This document shows, piece by piece, positions 10,223 to 20,604 of a stretch of DNA of 40,994 nt (positions are counted from its first letter, which is position 1; each line of letters starts with the position of its first letter). The position numbers and the translations under genes were made by a program. The stretch covers positions 1 through 40,994 of the forward strand of contig JABYQS010000260.1 in assembly GCA_022592435.1 (NCBI GenBank), given 5' to 3'. Below the pieces are notes generated by a model. It ran no database searches, was not told the DNA's origin, and saw only the letters and a list, made by a program, of their open reading frames with translations. This DNA is from Cerioporus squamosus (lineage: Eukaryota; Basidiomycota; Agaricomycetes; Polyporales; Polyporaceae).

Positions 10223-11688
10223 TCATGCACCGACAGGAACCACTGTGGGGTTCGGCGTGTCAAGAATGTGAGGGAACGGCGTCTCAGGTGTCGGCTGCAG
10301 CCAGTTCTTGGCGTCGTACTCTGCGTACGGAGGCGACTCGATCATGTGGAACGTATACGCAAACCGAGTGTGAGGGCTGGTGTTCCTCTCCGACTTGTGC
10401 AGCACGCTTCCGTGTATGAGCACTAGATCCCCTAGCATGAATTGTTCTAGCATGCCTTCGACAACTGGAAGGTGAGGGACTCACCCGGCATGCAGGCCTC
10501 GAGGATGTACTTCCCCTGCGGGTTGGGGGGAGCCTGTTCCGGGGGAACAAGATACTCAAACCCGGTGCCTCCACCGGGCATGCGCACGAAGCGCTTCGTA
10601 AGCGGAGCGGTTAGGTGCGACCCGGGCAGGAAGGAGAGAGCGCCGTTCTCGGGTGTGCACTTCTCGAGCGGGATCCAGAATCCGAGGGCAGAGGGTGGGT
10701 TGGTGTACTGCATCCGAGCGCGCCAGTGAGGCACCGCCTACATAATGAAATTAGCACAGAACTCACCAGAAATGTCCTGTGATGCAGGATCGGCAGTCAA
10801 GACAAAGCTTCCGGAAAGCTGATCATGTTGAATGAAGAGTACTTACGAATCATTGTGCTCGGGTACTTTGTGGATGTATCAGTTCACTGCCTGGTGACGA
10901 TTAGCAGGAGAAGGACCGACCTTCGCCGCCGATGTGAGGTTGTTTGCATATGACCATAGACTGAAGCGCTAGTGATTTCGTATTGCTCAGCTGTCCGCTA
11001 AACTGAAATGATGAGTATCTCGGCGACTCACCGACGGGATCATGGTGGAATTTGAGGTCTCGCACCACAGCCTTCATCTTCTCATTCTCAAGGGTGACCT
11101 TCCGGAAAACGGCGTCCTGTTCGTGTAGGCCTAGAGACCCGGCATTGAGGTCCACTTTGCAGACCACCAGCACATGAAGGCAATCATACCATGACCGATC
11201 TTGTTCACAGCCCTCTGCTTCTCCCTGTTGAGCCTTCCGTCCGGACCAATGGCGTCTTCCTCCAGGAAAAAGCGGATCTTGTCGCCTGATGTTAGGAAGT
11301 ACTCGTCTCCTACATGGTTGTCGTCTCCAGTAGTGAACCTGGTCTACTTGCATTCAGATAGGAGTCTAAGAAGATTAGTGGGATGGGAGGAGTGGCTGCA
11401 CTTACGAGGGGATGCTCCTCAATGCTGAAGTTGTCCAGTAGCTGTCTGGTACGGACGAGAAGTACCTCTACTTCGTCCGGTTCCAGGAATTGAGGCAGTC
11501 TGAGATACCTATACACCACTTGTTAGCCGGTTTAAAACTTCAGGATATAGCGTTTGTGGCTAACCCATCCGTTCGAAACTGTCGATGGAAGACTATCGTT
11601 ACCAGCAGAAGACACTGATTAGGACCTATCATATACCCACCTGGTCCAGTTGCTCCTGAGTCAAATATTCTAGCTTGCCTTCTGCCAT
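10223..11688 (-). CDS. phytanoyl-CoA dioxygenase family protein (PHYHD1-like)
   Basis: An Fe(II)/2-oxoglutarate oxygenase close to animal PHYHD1; its substrate is unknown. Ten exons: 11688-11641, 11578-11565, 11508-11406, 11343-11190, 11130-11032, 10968-10921, 10865-10847, 10776-10767, 10707-10485 and 10431-10223, giving 308 aa. Three exons are tiny (14, 19 and 10 nt), yet only this path rebuilds the family sequence. Key parts are QFRTDGYLRLPQF near the start, SGDKIRFFLEED, NKIGHGLHEQD, QSMVICKQPHIGGEV, and the metal-binding H159-x-D161 in EHNDSTFLY. Further on are NGALSFLPGSH and the distal His near 246 in DLVLIHGSVLHKS, followed by the Arg in HTRFAYTFH. All ligands are present, so activity is expected. 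Confidence 0.9.
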
Positions 11689-12037
11689 ATCTTCGTCTTG
11701 CGGCTGAACTGGCCTCGGATGGTAGCCACTTGTGCAATTGACAAAATCTGAGCAAGCTGACTTGCGAGGACTTGAAGCTTGAAGCTTGGCAGTTGGTCAC
11801 CGTAGTGAGATAAGGGACACTGCGTGGCTGTGCGACCCACCGGTACGCTTCCGACCACCTTGCGCTCACCGACGCCGCGCTCCTCGTCATTGCGTCATCG
11901 CCCGCAATGCAACAAACGATTGTATATGCATATATACACCAGAGTTCAAGCTGAGGAATGTCAGAGCATGCTTTTGCGCTATACCATGCAAACGGAACGT
12001 GGAGCCATCATAATTAAGCAGATCGCAAAGACTGTCG
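11689..12037. promoter_or_regulatory. divergent spacer between the dioxygenase and the tRNA gene
   Basis: No gene is seen. It should hold the dioxygenase promoter (minus strand). An AT-richer stretch lies just before the tRNA. Confidence 0.35.
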
Positions 12038-12119
12038 GTCCCTGTAGATTAGTGGTTAGATCAGCACGTTGTGGCTTCACAGATCCGTGCAGACGCCGGC
12101 TCGAATCCGGCCAGGGACA
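12038..12119 (+). tRNA. tRNA-His(GTG): tRNA-His (GTG) with intron
   Basis: The acceptor stem GTCCCTG pairs perfectly with CAGGGAC at the end, leaving discriminator A. The D stem is GATT/GATC with loop AGTGGTTA. The anticodon stem GCACG/CGTGC closes a loop TTGTGG-C with anticodon GTG at 12070-12072. Between positions 37 and 38 lies a 10-nt intron (CTTCACAGAT, 12075-12084 or shifted by one). The T arm GCCGG-CTCGAAT-CCGGC has loop position 54 as C rather than T. Internal A and B boxes are recognisable. A run of seven T at 12135-12141 is the Pol III terminator. Confidence 0.9.
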
Positions 12120-12134
12120 TTCTGTGAGGAGTAC

Positions 12135-12141
12135 TTTTTTT
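12135..12141 (+). terminator. Pol III poly-T terminator of tRNA-His
   Basis: Seven consecutive T residues begin 15 nt after the mature 3' end of the tRNA. Confidence 0.75.
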
Positions 12142-12228
12142 GTCTCCGACTGAGAATTTAGGCAGGACCTCTCTGAATATTTGAGACGAGTAAAGTGGTA
12201 GAAATCAGCTGTACATATGTACACGGAC

Positions 12229-12670
12229 TCAAATAATCGTCACGGTAGGACCTCCCACGATCAGAGCGTCCTTGCGGGACATGAATCTCTCCTCGTCCGG
12301 TACCACGACACGGTTGTATTCTTCGTCCTGGAAGACCTCGGCGATCTTGTCCATGGTCTCGGCTTCAAAGATAGCCATGCCGAAGAACGGAGGAGGCTTG
12401 TACCCCGGGATCATCGCTGTCATAGCTGCGGTGTACTTCGGGTCGAAATGGAACTGGCAAGTATGTCAATCACTCCACGTTAAGTGCCAGTATAATAACG
12501 GGCGGACTCACCTGCTCGTACTTCAGCAAGTTCCTCTTCACGACCGCTATCGAAGAGAAGACTTTGAAATGGTTGCTGCGCCAGTAGCTTCGACATTCGT
12601 CCGGCGTCATGCCAGGCTTGGGAGAGATCAGGATAGCGAGACGGACGCGGTCAGAGGGGCTGGTACTCAT
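12229..12670 (-). CDS. EthD-domain protein
   Basis: Small dimeric alpha-beta-barrel protein of the EthD type. Two exons, 12670-12512 and 12453-12229, give 127 aa, the usual length. The first half has RLAILISPKPGMTPDECRSY followed by WRSNHF, matching the EthD start, where a Trp/Asn/His segment follows the first strand and helix. The second half has FFGMAIFEAETMDKIAEVF and ends VGGPTVTII. The family includes proteins of ether degradation and polyketide tailoring, but most fungal copies have no known substrate. The neighbours give no pathway hint. Confidence 0.85.
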
Positions 12671-13269
12671 GTCGATGATGGTCGGTTTGAGAGTGGAATG
12701 CGATTGTGCTGAATAGAGGGCGCGACATTCGCTCTTATATCTCTTGAGCGCACTGCTGTGCGATGCGGTGATTCACGCACTGCAGCTGCTAGTCAGAGTC
12801 CCGTAGCCGATCTCATGAAATACGGGTCCTTTTGAACTGACGCCTGAGCTCGTCTCCGTACAAACCGGATACCGGCCTGCCGCGACGAGTCTCTCGGATG
12901 CTTTGCGGTAGCTGAGTGCAATCCACTGCCGGAGCTTTCGGATGCTTTGCGGGTGCGGGTGCTGAATGATATGCATTGCCAGGCTTGCGTATACTCTCGA
13001 GCGATCAAGAGGACCCGTAGCGTTCGCATGCATTCTGCAGGTCGCGTTCGTCAGCTCGGTCGCGTTCACGGATGTATTGCCGGCGTACGCCTACGTACGT
13101 AATACAAGTATTGGTCGATACATCGTAGGACACTTGAGGCCTTGAGGACCCATAGGGACGACTGTGGTCTTCGAATCATACCTTGCATTCTGGCGCAATA
13201 GAGAGTCACGATGAATTACTAAAACACAACACGGTATATGCTACAGTCCCAGGAAAGCTGAAAGATATA
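12671..13269. other. intergenic region between EthD gene and Rap1-like gene
   Basis: This stretch of 599 bp has no supported gene. It should contain the EthD promoter and the 3' end of the Rap1-like transcript. A short direct repeat CGGATGCTTTGCGG occurs at about 12895-12908 and again near 12939-12952. Confidence 0.4.
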
Positions 13270-16208
13270 CTACTGATCGACAATGTTGTCAATAATCTCG
13301 CCAACAGACAGTCGCTGGATGAGATGGTCGATGGTGGCCTTGTGTATCCGGTGGTGCTCCTGCCACCCTTTCCAAGGATGATGCGGGTGCTGCGCGACAA
13401 GCGTAAATCAACTGTCATAATCTCACGAGCATGCTCGGGGACTCACCTGACGTGCGAACTGCTGGAAGATCTTGTCAGACGTGCCCTCAGGCTTATCATA
13501 GAAGAACTTCGCCAGCAAGATGTCGTCCTGTTTGCTGTACCGCATCTTTTTCTCGGGAGGTGCAGGAAGGGGTTCGTCGTTCGGCGTATGATGGAACTCG
13601 TGCTTATGTCGCCTATAGAACTTCATCCACGACGCACGCGAGTGATGTGGAGCCTACGAAGATAAGCGGGAGGATCAACAAACGAGAACACGAACGTAGA
13701 CACGTCGCCCTACCTTCGCAGCAACTTCCTTCCAGAACGATACCATATCCAGCTTGCCCTCCTGCTGTTTCGTCCGAAACTCCAAGAAGCGGATAAGGAA
13801 GATGACGTCCGCGTCCGTGAACGCGACGCCCTTCCCTGTTGTACTTCGGAACAGGGCACGCGGAGGTGTTGGAGACCGCGCACGACCGACGTCCGCTGCC
13901 ACAGCGCGATACGCGGCGGTGACTGCACCAGGACCGTACCCGGAGGGCGGCGCAGGAGTCTCCTGTTCTTCCTCCTGCTGCTCGCTAGGGCCAACTTCAT
14001 GCTCCGGTGGAGGAGTAGGCTGTACGTCGTCCCCTTCATCGCCGACGTCCATAGCGTAACCCCCGAGACGGATTTTGTGCTTGTTACAATACCGACGCCA
14101 AGAGTAGAATCTAGAGCACGATCGTGTCAGGTAGGAATCGCGGGTATTGTCAACGGACATACGTATGATGTGGTGCCTAAGACACGGTGATCAGCACGAA
14201 GATCCGACAACATTCATACAAGAACACATACCTTGATCGCTATTCGTTCGCAGATTTCACGCAAGCTATATGCGGGTCATCAGCTTCGACATATCAATCA
14301 TTAAGTCATGCCGCCATACCTCAAGACCAACCCTTGCTCTTGGCAGTAATCAATGTACCGCTTGAGATAATCGATATCGTCCGCTGTGAACAAGTTGCCT
14401 CCATACGTGCTCTTGATAACACGCGTTGGTGGGGTCGGGGATCGAGCAGGGGGATTATGTCGATTCGCAACCAACGTAGAGGCTGGAGGGGCCGGCTGCG
14501 GCTATATGCGGCGTACAGGAATCAGCACGACTTCTCAACACCGCACAATGTCCACGCACATGAAGCTTGGTACGTTTGCGACCTCTGGTCACCTTCTGAG
14601 TGGGCTCAGGCGCAGGTGCCATGACCGGTGCCGGTGCTTGGGCTTGGACTGGCGTTGGTGCTGGTGGTTCAGCAGGTACATTCGAAGGACCAGCTTCTTC
14701 CATGTACTGATCGGGCGGTTCTGAGTAGGGCTGTTCATACTGAAGTAACCCGTCAGCGAACAAACAAGGGAGCGAAGATGTACCATCGGACGTACATGCT
14801 GATGATAATACGGGTCTGGAGCAGGAACCCATCCAGTTGCTTGGTCGTCCCGATACCTATACGGATACTCTGGCCCGGGCGGTGGTGGTACCATCCCCGG
14901 TGGAGGCTGCTGCATGGGATGATACGCGCCGTTCCACGCGGCCTGCTCCTCGACATACCCTGGCTGTCTCTCCATCATATGATGCTCGGGCTGGGGAGGA
15001 GGAGGAGCAGGGACCTGCTGTGGAGGGGGCACAATGTGGCTTTGCGCAGGAGGGGCGAGATGCGTCTGCGACGGCGCAATGCCGTTTGCAGCCTGCCAGG
15101 TCTGGGGCGGACCTGGTGTAGGCGGTTGCATCCCTCGAGCTGCAACGTCCATCGGAGTGGTATACACATACGGGAACGTGCTCGGGTGGGCGACGATTGG
15201 ACCAGGATGCCCCATCATCGAAGGTGGATGTGGATGTCCCATCGCCTGTCCGTGCATATGAGCGGGAGACTGCTGATGCTGAGAGTGCTGGGATGGGTGT
15301 TCCTGCTGCTGCTGGAAGTGCTCTGACTGCATCTGCTGTTGCATCATCTGCTCGTGCGTCGGCGGAGGGAGGTGCTGCATGGACGGTCCCGCCTCGGGTT
15401 GCTGTGGCGGAGGAGGGGGCATATGGTGCACTACCGGAATGACTCTGCATACGAGCATAAGTTATACAGCCTCTCGACGAGTGTCAATGGGACGACTCAC
15501 TCCTCCGTCCCGGTCACCTTGCATCCACCGAAGTTCGTATGATAGGTCTGCAGCGCCCCGGCCTCCACACTCCGGATGACCCACTGCGCATTGAGCACCA
15601 GTTTACCCTTCTTCCCAACATACTGGCGGTAGAGGCTCTGCCCGGATTCCTTGTGAGGGTCGACTAGGAAAGGGAGTAGAGCGGAAAAGGATAACGCATG
15701 AGCGAAACGTCGAAAGCACGGATGTGATGCACAAGCCGCCCCGGGCCTATATGCCAGAAAGTGTCATTCAACTGCAACTCACCAAGGATATATGAGACAC
15801 CGCTATATCCAGGAGACACGATCCCGCCATGTTTCTGCAATCCAGAGACGAAGGCATCCGTTAGTAGGACGATCGGAAGGTGGTGAACCGCGCGATAGTA
15901 GGCAAAGCGCGTCGTCAACGAGAACAACACGTATCTTGCTGACGAACACTATGTGTACTTTGCCAAAAGACGCGTCCAAGCACGAGATACACGCGAGGGT
16001 GACATACCGATACTAATTCCACGATCTCGTCTCTGTTCTCGACGTCTTTCTCCACGTAGATAGCCAGGGGCGTGCCCATCAAGGGGTCCAAAAAGAGTTC
16101 ATCGTCCGTGTTCTGTTCGTCGAGCGGTGAAGATACATTCTGCGTTTGCGGAGGATGCTGAGTCTGGTCGCGTCGGGCGCGGTTAGCGGAAGAGCGTGCT
16201 GGTGCCAT
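13270..16208 (-). CDS. Rap1-like telomere protein: BRCT plus three Myb-like repeats
   Basis: Probable shelterin-type component related to Rap1/TERF2IP. Eleven exons: 16208-16008, 15834-15783, 15663-15501, 15444-14796, 14739-14560, 14501-14320, 14265-14232, 14176-14163, 14110-13714, 13653-13447 and 13389-13270, giving 732 aa. A BRCT domain spans about residues 45-138 (VEKDVENRDEIVELVSKHGG, SYILVDPHKESG, NAQWVIRSVEAG). Residues 140-440 are rich in Gln, Pro, His and Met. Three Myb-like units follow: FTADDIDYLKRY with KAPHHTFYSWRRYCNKHK, FTDADVIFLIRFLEF with KAPHHSRASWMKFYRRHK, and YSKQDDILLAKFF with HPHHPWKGWQEHHRIHK. An acidic segment separates units 1 and 2. No C-terminal RCT domain is visible after the third unit. 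The start codon is tentative. Exon 8 is only 14 nt. Confidence 0.82.
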
Positions 16209-17296
16209 GGGTCTTGCCCCGCGGTGGTCTTGGGCGAGGGAGTGCTCAGGGGGCTCCGGCGCCTCTCCCGCCTTCCCTTTGCGGAGTTTCAATGCGCATA
16301 CATACTGAACGCCAACCCGACAGTAGCCAATCACCATATAGAATCAATGCACAAGTCATTTACGACAGCCTTCTTCATCTTGAGTGAGTAGCCGCGCCTT
16401 CTTCAACAAACTGACATCCTACGTCGTTCGAACATCCGTACAGACACCGACAACGAATAGAGGAGATTCGAATAAGATAATATATTCCATGAAGGCCAGC
16501 CTAAGCAAACGATCGACTCTAGTAGATGATACACATAGTAGCCTGCACAACACGATACTACGGCGAGCCAGGGACATCCCACATCCCTGCCGCCCGTCCG
16601 CGGTGCACGCTCCACAACATTGGGCGATGCGGGAGACCAACCACGCGATGACTAGATGGCAGAGATAGTGGTACGGGGGCGTCAAGGGGACGTTCACGGT
16701 GACGTTGACGTTGCGGGTGACGTGATGTAGGGGTTGACGGCAACGCAAGACGTTGAGGGCGCACGTCAGATGGAGGGGAGAGTTTGGAAGGGGAGAGCGC
16801 GGTGGGAGGGTGGTAGAGGGCGGAGACCCGGCATGTGGTGGCGTGGGGACCAGCGGAGGAGATCAGGAAGCGAAAGGAGCGGCGGTGGACGGTTGCCTCA
16901 GCCACGGACGAGGACGCGTCCAGGCAGGGAGACTAGACAAGACGGGATGTGGAGGCGACAGCAGAGCGCGGTCGAATAACAATGTACGCGTGCACGACAT
17001 CGGAATGCAAGTAATGTAAGCGAACACGAACGAAGACGCCGGAGACGAAATGATCGTACAGGTCATGAGACAGAGACAGAGAAAGGAATGTGTGCATATG
17101 ATGACGAAGGTCCCCAGATATAAGGATAATGCCGGATGTCAGGATAGTGATAGTGGGATGAGTATGCGCTACAGACGGAGCGGGCACAGGGCATGAGCAG
17201 GAGCGGAAGCGGCCAAATGAGTGGGAGGGCGGTGACGTGGTCGGTGCGGACGCAGGGCGTGGAGCGCGAGACGCGGTAATCCGAGATTAGGCGTAC
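16209..17296 (-). promoter_or_regulatory. upstream region of the Rap1-like gene
   Basis: No gene is supported in this 1.1-kb stretch. Three TGACGT words lie close together at 16700-16723, with further GACGTT/TGACGG words nearby, like clustered CRE/ATF half sites. From about 16760 to 16880 the plus strand is purine-rich (so pyrimidine-rich for the minus-strand gene), a common promoter sign in basidiomycetes. The far end probably contains the CDC24 3' UTR. Confidence 0.4.
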
Positions 17297-20200
17297 TCAT
17301 TGTACGTAGAGCGTGACCTGGTTGCCAGGCCGGAACGACTCAAACGCCATCTGCACGTCCTCCGTCGACCCCAACGACACCAGATCCCCGTCTTCGTCCT
17401 TGTACTTGACGCGCAGGGGCCCGTCGTCACGCCTGGGCCCGCAGAGACGGATCTTCTTCCCCACCTTGTCGACGAGTTCGGCGTACTCGGTTGTCCGCGG
17501 CACCTGGATGACAAAGATGTCTTCATGGAAGTGGACCTTGATCTTCACAGGTGGCGACGGCGACAGCCGAAGCTCCTCCTTCAACGGCGGCGGCGGAAGG
17601 GTAGGGTCCATGTGTGATCGCATGGAACGACCGTTCGACATGCCCGCAAGTGACGACTCACTAGAGCCGTACGGCGTGATGGGCGAACTGCTAGTGTGTG
17701 GCGAGTAGTCGGCGCTGTCGGTCGACTGACTGGACCCGCTCCCACGCTTGCTGGATGTCATTGAACCTTGCGCCCATTCTGCACGCATCGACGTGGGAAG
17801 CGGCGGCGGTACCTGTTGTGGCGGGGGATTGTACGCCTGCGGTTGACTTGCACTTCGAGATCGCATAGGTTGGTGCACCGTCGCGGTAGGCATCGGGCTC
17901 GCTCCCCTGGAGTCTGGCTGTTCGTACGCCGAGCGCAACCGCGTAGAACTGAATTGGCTGCGTAGCGAAGGTCTGCCGGGCGGTGCGCCATGACCGAAGC
18001 TGGCGTCCGATGCATAACTTGCCGTGTTGCGCGACATGATGGGACGTGCAGAAGCGGGTCCTTGGAACCCACCCATGCCTGCAGACATCATGGGCGACGT
18101 CGCATGTCCGCTGTGACGTGCGCTCTGAGGGTACGGGTAGTCCGGTCGTCGTGGTTGCCCCATAGGCGTTCCGCGACCAGATGGAGATCCGGCGCTCATC
18201 GGCGGATAGTCCTCGTAGTCGTCTTCCGCATCTGGATCGAACCCGTCGTGTGACGGGTAATCCTGAGGACCGTGAGGGTACCCACTGCTGTAGTGGTGGG
18301 CAGCGGAGGAAGAGGGGAGGGCATGGTCTCCGTTGGCGTACGGATGGCGCATGCGGCCGTTGATCGAGGCCGTCTGCGGGACACCCGAGCTGTAAGCAGA
18401 CGAACCGTTCGAGAACATGGAGCTGCGCTCCTGTGCGAACGATGAATGCGCGGAACGGATTTGAGGCGATTGAGCGCCGTTAGCGACCTGTGCGAGGCGA
18501 GAGACGTTGCGGTCGGACGTGCGCCGATTAGCGGTCTCCTTGATGAGGCGGTTGAGCTGATTCTCCCAGAGCTTCAACTGCTCCTCGTTCCTGCAGCGGA
18601 GAGTGAAGAACTCGAGATCGTCATCTCCACGCCACCACACAGCGAGAGAGTATTGCCCTGCGCGATTGTCCGAATTGAGTCTCCAGCGTCGGAAGTAGAT
18701 GGGAAGATGACTGACCTTGTGAGACCTTGGGAACGGCCTGGGTCACGTTGTTCAAGAAGATGCGTCCCTTGAGCAGCAGAGGCGTATTCTTCTTCTTGTT
18801 GGATGGACCGGCGCCCGGAAGGTTGAGGCTGGTAGATGGCGAAGATGGTTTCTTCAAGATGGAGTTGCTCTTGCCCACCTTCTTACCGTTGCCGGGCTGT
18901 GGGATGTACTCCTTGCAACACAAGATGATCTTCTCGAACAGGAAGACGTGGTACTCCCGGTCGACCTCGGACTTGGTGACACTGAAAATGTCATCAAGGA
19001 GGAGTGCCCCGAAGTTGGAGATGTGGTGACCCTTCCAATCCTCGACGCGTCCCTCGAGATTCTTGACCGTCGCGTCATTCTCCGCCCGACGCTGCGCCTC
19101 GTTGATCTTATCAGTGATGCGCTTCGCAGCGGCGACCCCGGATTGGAGCTCCTCGATGTATGGGTAGTCGGTACTAGCGACCGCCTTCAACAGCGACTAT
19201 CATGAGATGCACATGAGCACGTCAACCGGATATCAAAGAGGGCCAGTCTGGAATTACCTCCAATAGCAGCGGATATTTGCAAATCCGCTGAACGGGCTTG
19301 ATTAGGAAGGCGGGAAGTTCGCCCTTCACATTGATGATACTATTAAGCGCCTAGGTCCGAATCCGGTCAGACGGAAACCAAGGAAGCAACGGTCAGAATA
19401 GCCCAGGAGCGATGCTTACCGTGAGGTTGTGCTCCTCCTGGAGCATAATTTCGGACGCCATGGTGTAGTTGGCACAGTAAGGTTCATAGACGGCGAACTC
19501 TTCCTCCTATTGTTCCGCATCGAGGGATTGGTTTGTCGTCGGACACAATAGGCACGAGGAAGCAACAATCGCAATTCCAGAATGAGTATCGGCCTCGAAG
19601 CCCGAGTGTGCGTATCGACTCACGTTCTCGGTGAAAGGAAGGCCCCATCGTTGTTCGTTCCATGGTAACTCAGCGATACTCTCCACCTTGATGAGGAACT
19701 TTCTCTGAAAGTTCAGGAGCTTGTTCAAACCGGGGAACAGCAGATGGAGCGTGTCCCGATCGAGGACTTGGACCGCTTCGTCGCAGTATCTCTGCAGGCA
19801 TTACAAGGCAAACATTGTTAGATCGGACCGCGTATCCGTTGTGAGGAGCACGCACCTGCATGACTTCCAGGTCCTGCACGTACTTGCGCTCCGTGTCGAC
19901 AAGCTCTTTGATGATGTTGGCCCGAGCACCGCCGGGCTCAACTGAAGATGCGGCTAGCGAGGGGTCGGAATTGAGAGACTCGGTGGATGTGAGCGCGGAT
20001 GGCATGGCCGGGGATGATGGCGCAGACTCGAGAAAGAGGTCCTCCGGCAGCTGCTGCACCAGGTTTATGACATTGCTGACGACCTGCACGCTGCCCTATG
20101 AAGCTGCACTGAACGCAGAGGAGCGGGAATACGTACCTTGACGAAGCCGTCGGTTGAGTTACGGTCCCAGAGGTCCCTAACCGTGAAGCCCTCGCATTTC

Positions 20201-20604
20201 GGGACCTGCTTGATGTTCATGGAGAAGAGGGCGATGGCATGCTTCTTGGCGCGCTCGTTGGTGGGATCAAAGGCGGAAACGTCTGTGTTGACGGCAAGAG
20301 GAGAGGATGCGGAGGGTAGGAGGTTGTAGAGGTAGCACAGAGGGATGCCGAGGGCGAATACGTCCCAGAGTTGGGTTACGGGGTCGGTGGAGCGCCTTGA
20401 AGAGTCTGGCTGGGCAGCTACAGAGAACCAGTCCTGAAAGCCCTGGAGGTGCATGAGACGGGTGCGCAGGGACGAGCATTGCTGATAGAGGGAGGTGGAC
20501 TGGGAGGCCGCCTTGTTGAGGAGGGTATGATTGGCAACCGGGGAGTCGATGTTGGGCGGGAGAGGAGCGACGAGCGACTTTTTGCGGCCTGCGGCGGTGG
20601 CCAT
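17297..20604 (-). CDS. CDC24: Cdc24, guanine nucleotide exchange factor for Cdc42
   Basis: Activates Cdc42 at sites of polarised growth. Seven exons: 20604-20137, 20095-19856, 19791-19624, 19506-19420, 19350-19258, 19196-18716 and 18657-17297, giving 965 aa. Domains in order: a calponin-homology-like N-terminus (about 20-155; DPVTQLWDVFALGIPLCYLY, FTVRDLWDRNSTDGFVK); a DH domain (about 210-390; ELVDTERKYVQDLEVMQ, FLIKPVQRICKYPLLLESLL); a PH domain (about 420-570; HVFLFEKIILCCKEY, AVWWRGDDDLEFFTLRCRNE); a long Ser/Pro-rich disordered stretch; and a C-terminal PB1 domain (VKIKVHFHEDIFVIQVP, VKYKDEDGDLVSL) expected to bind the scaffold Bem1. The order and spacing match fungal Cdc24. All seven junctions keep the frame. 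Confidence 0.95.

Noticed and set aside
14628..15458. Long plus-strand frame (232 codons) opposite the Rap1-like gene
   Set aside because: It is an antisense shadow of the Gln/Pro-rich exon. Its composition is what the complement of CAG/CCN codons gives.
16734..17019. Plus-strand Arg/Gly-rich frame
   Set aside because: It comes from the purine-rich promoter tract and has no start context or homology features.
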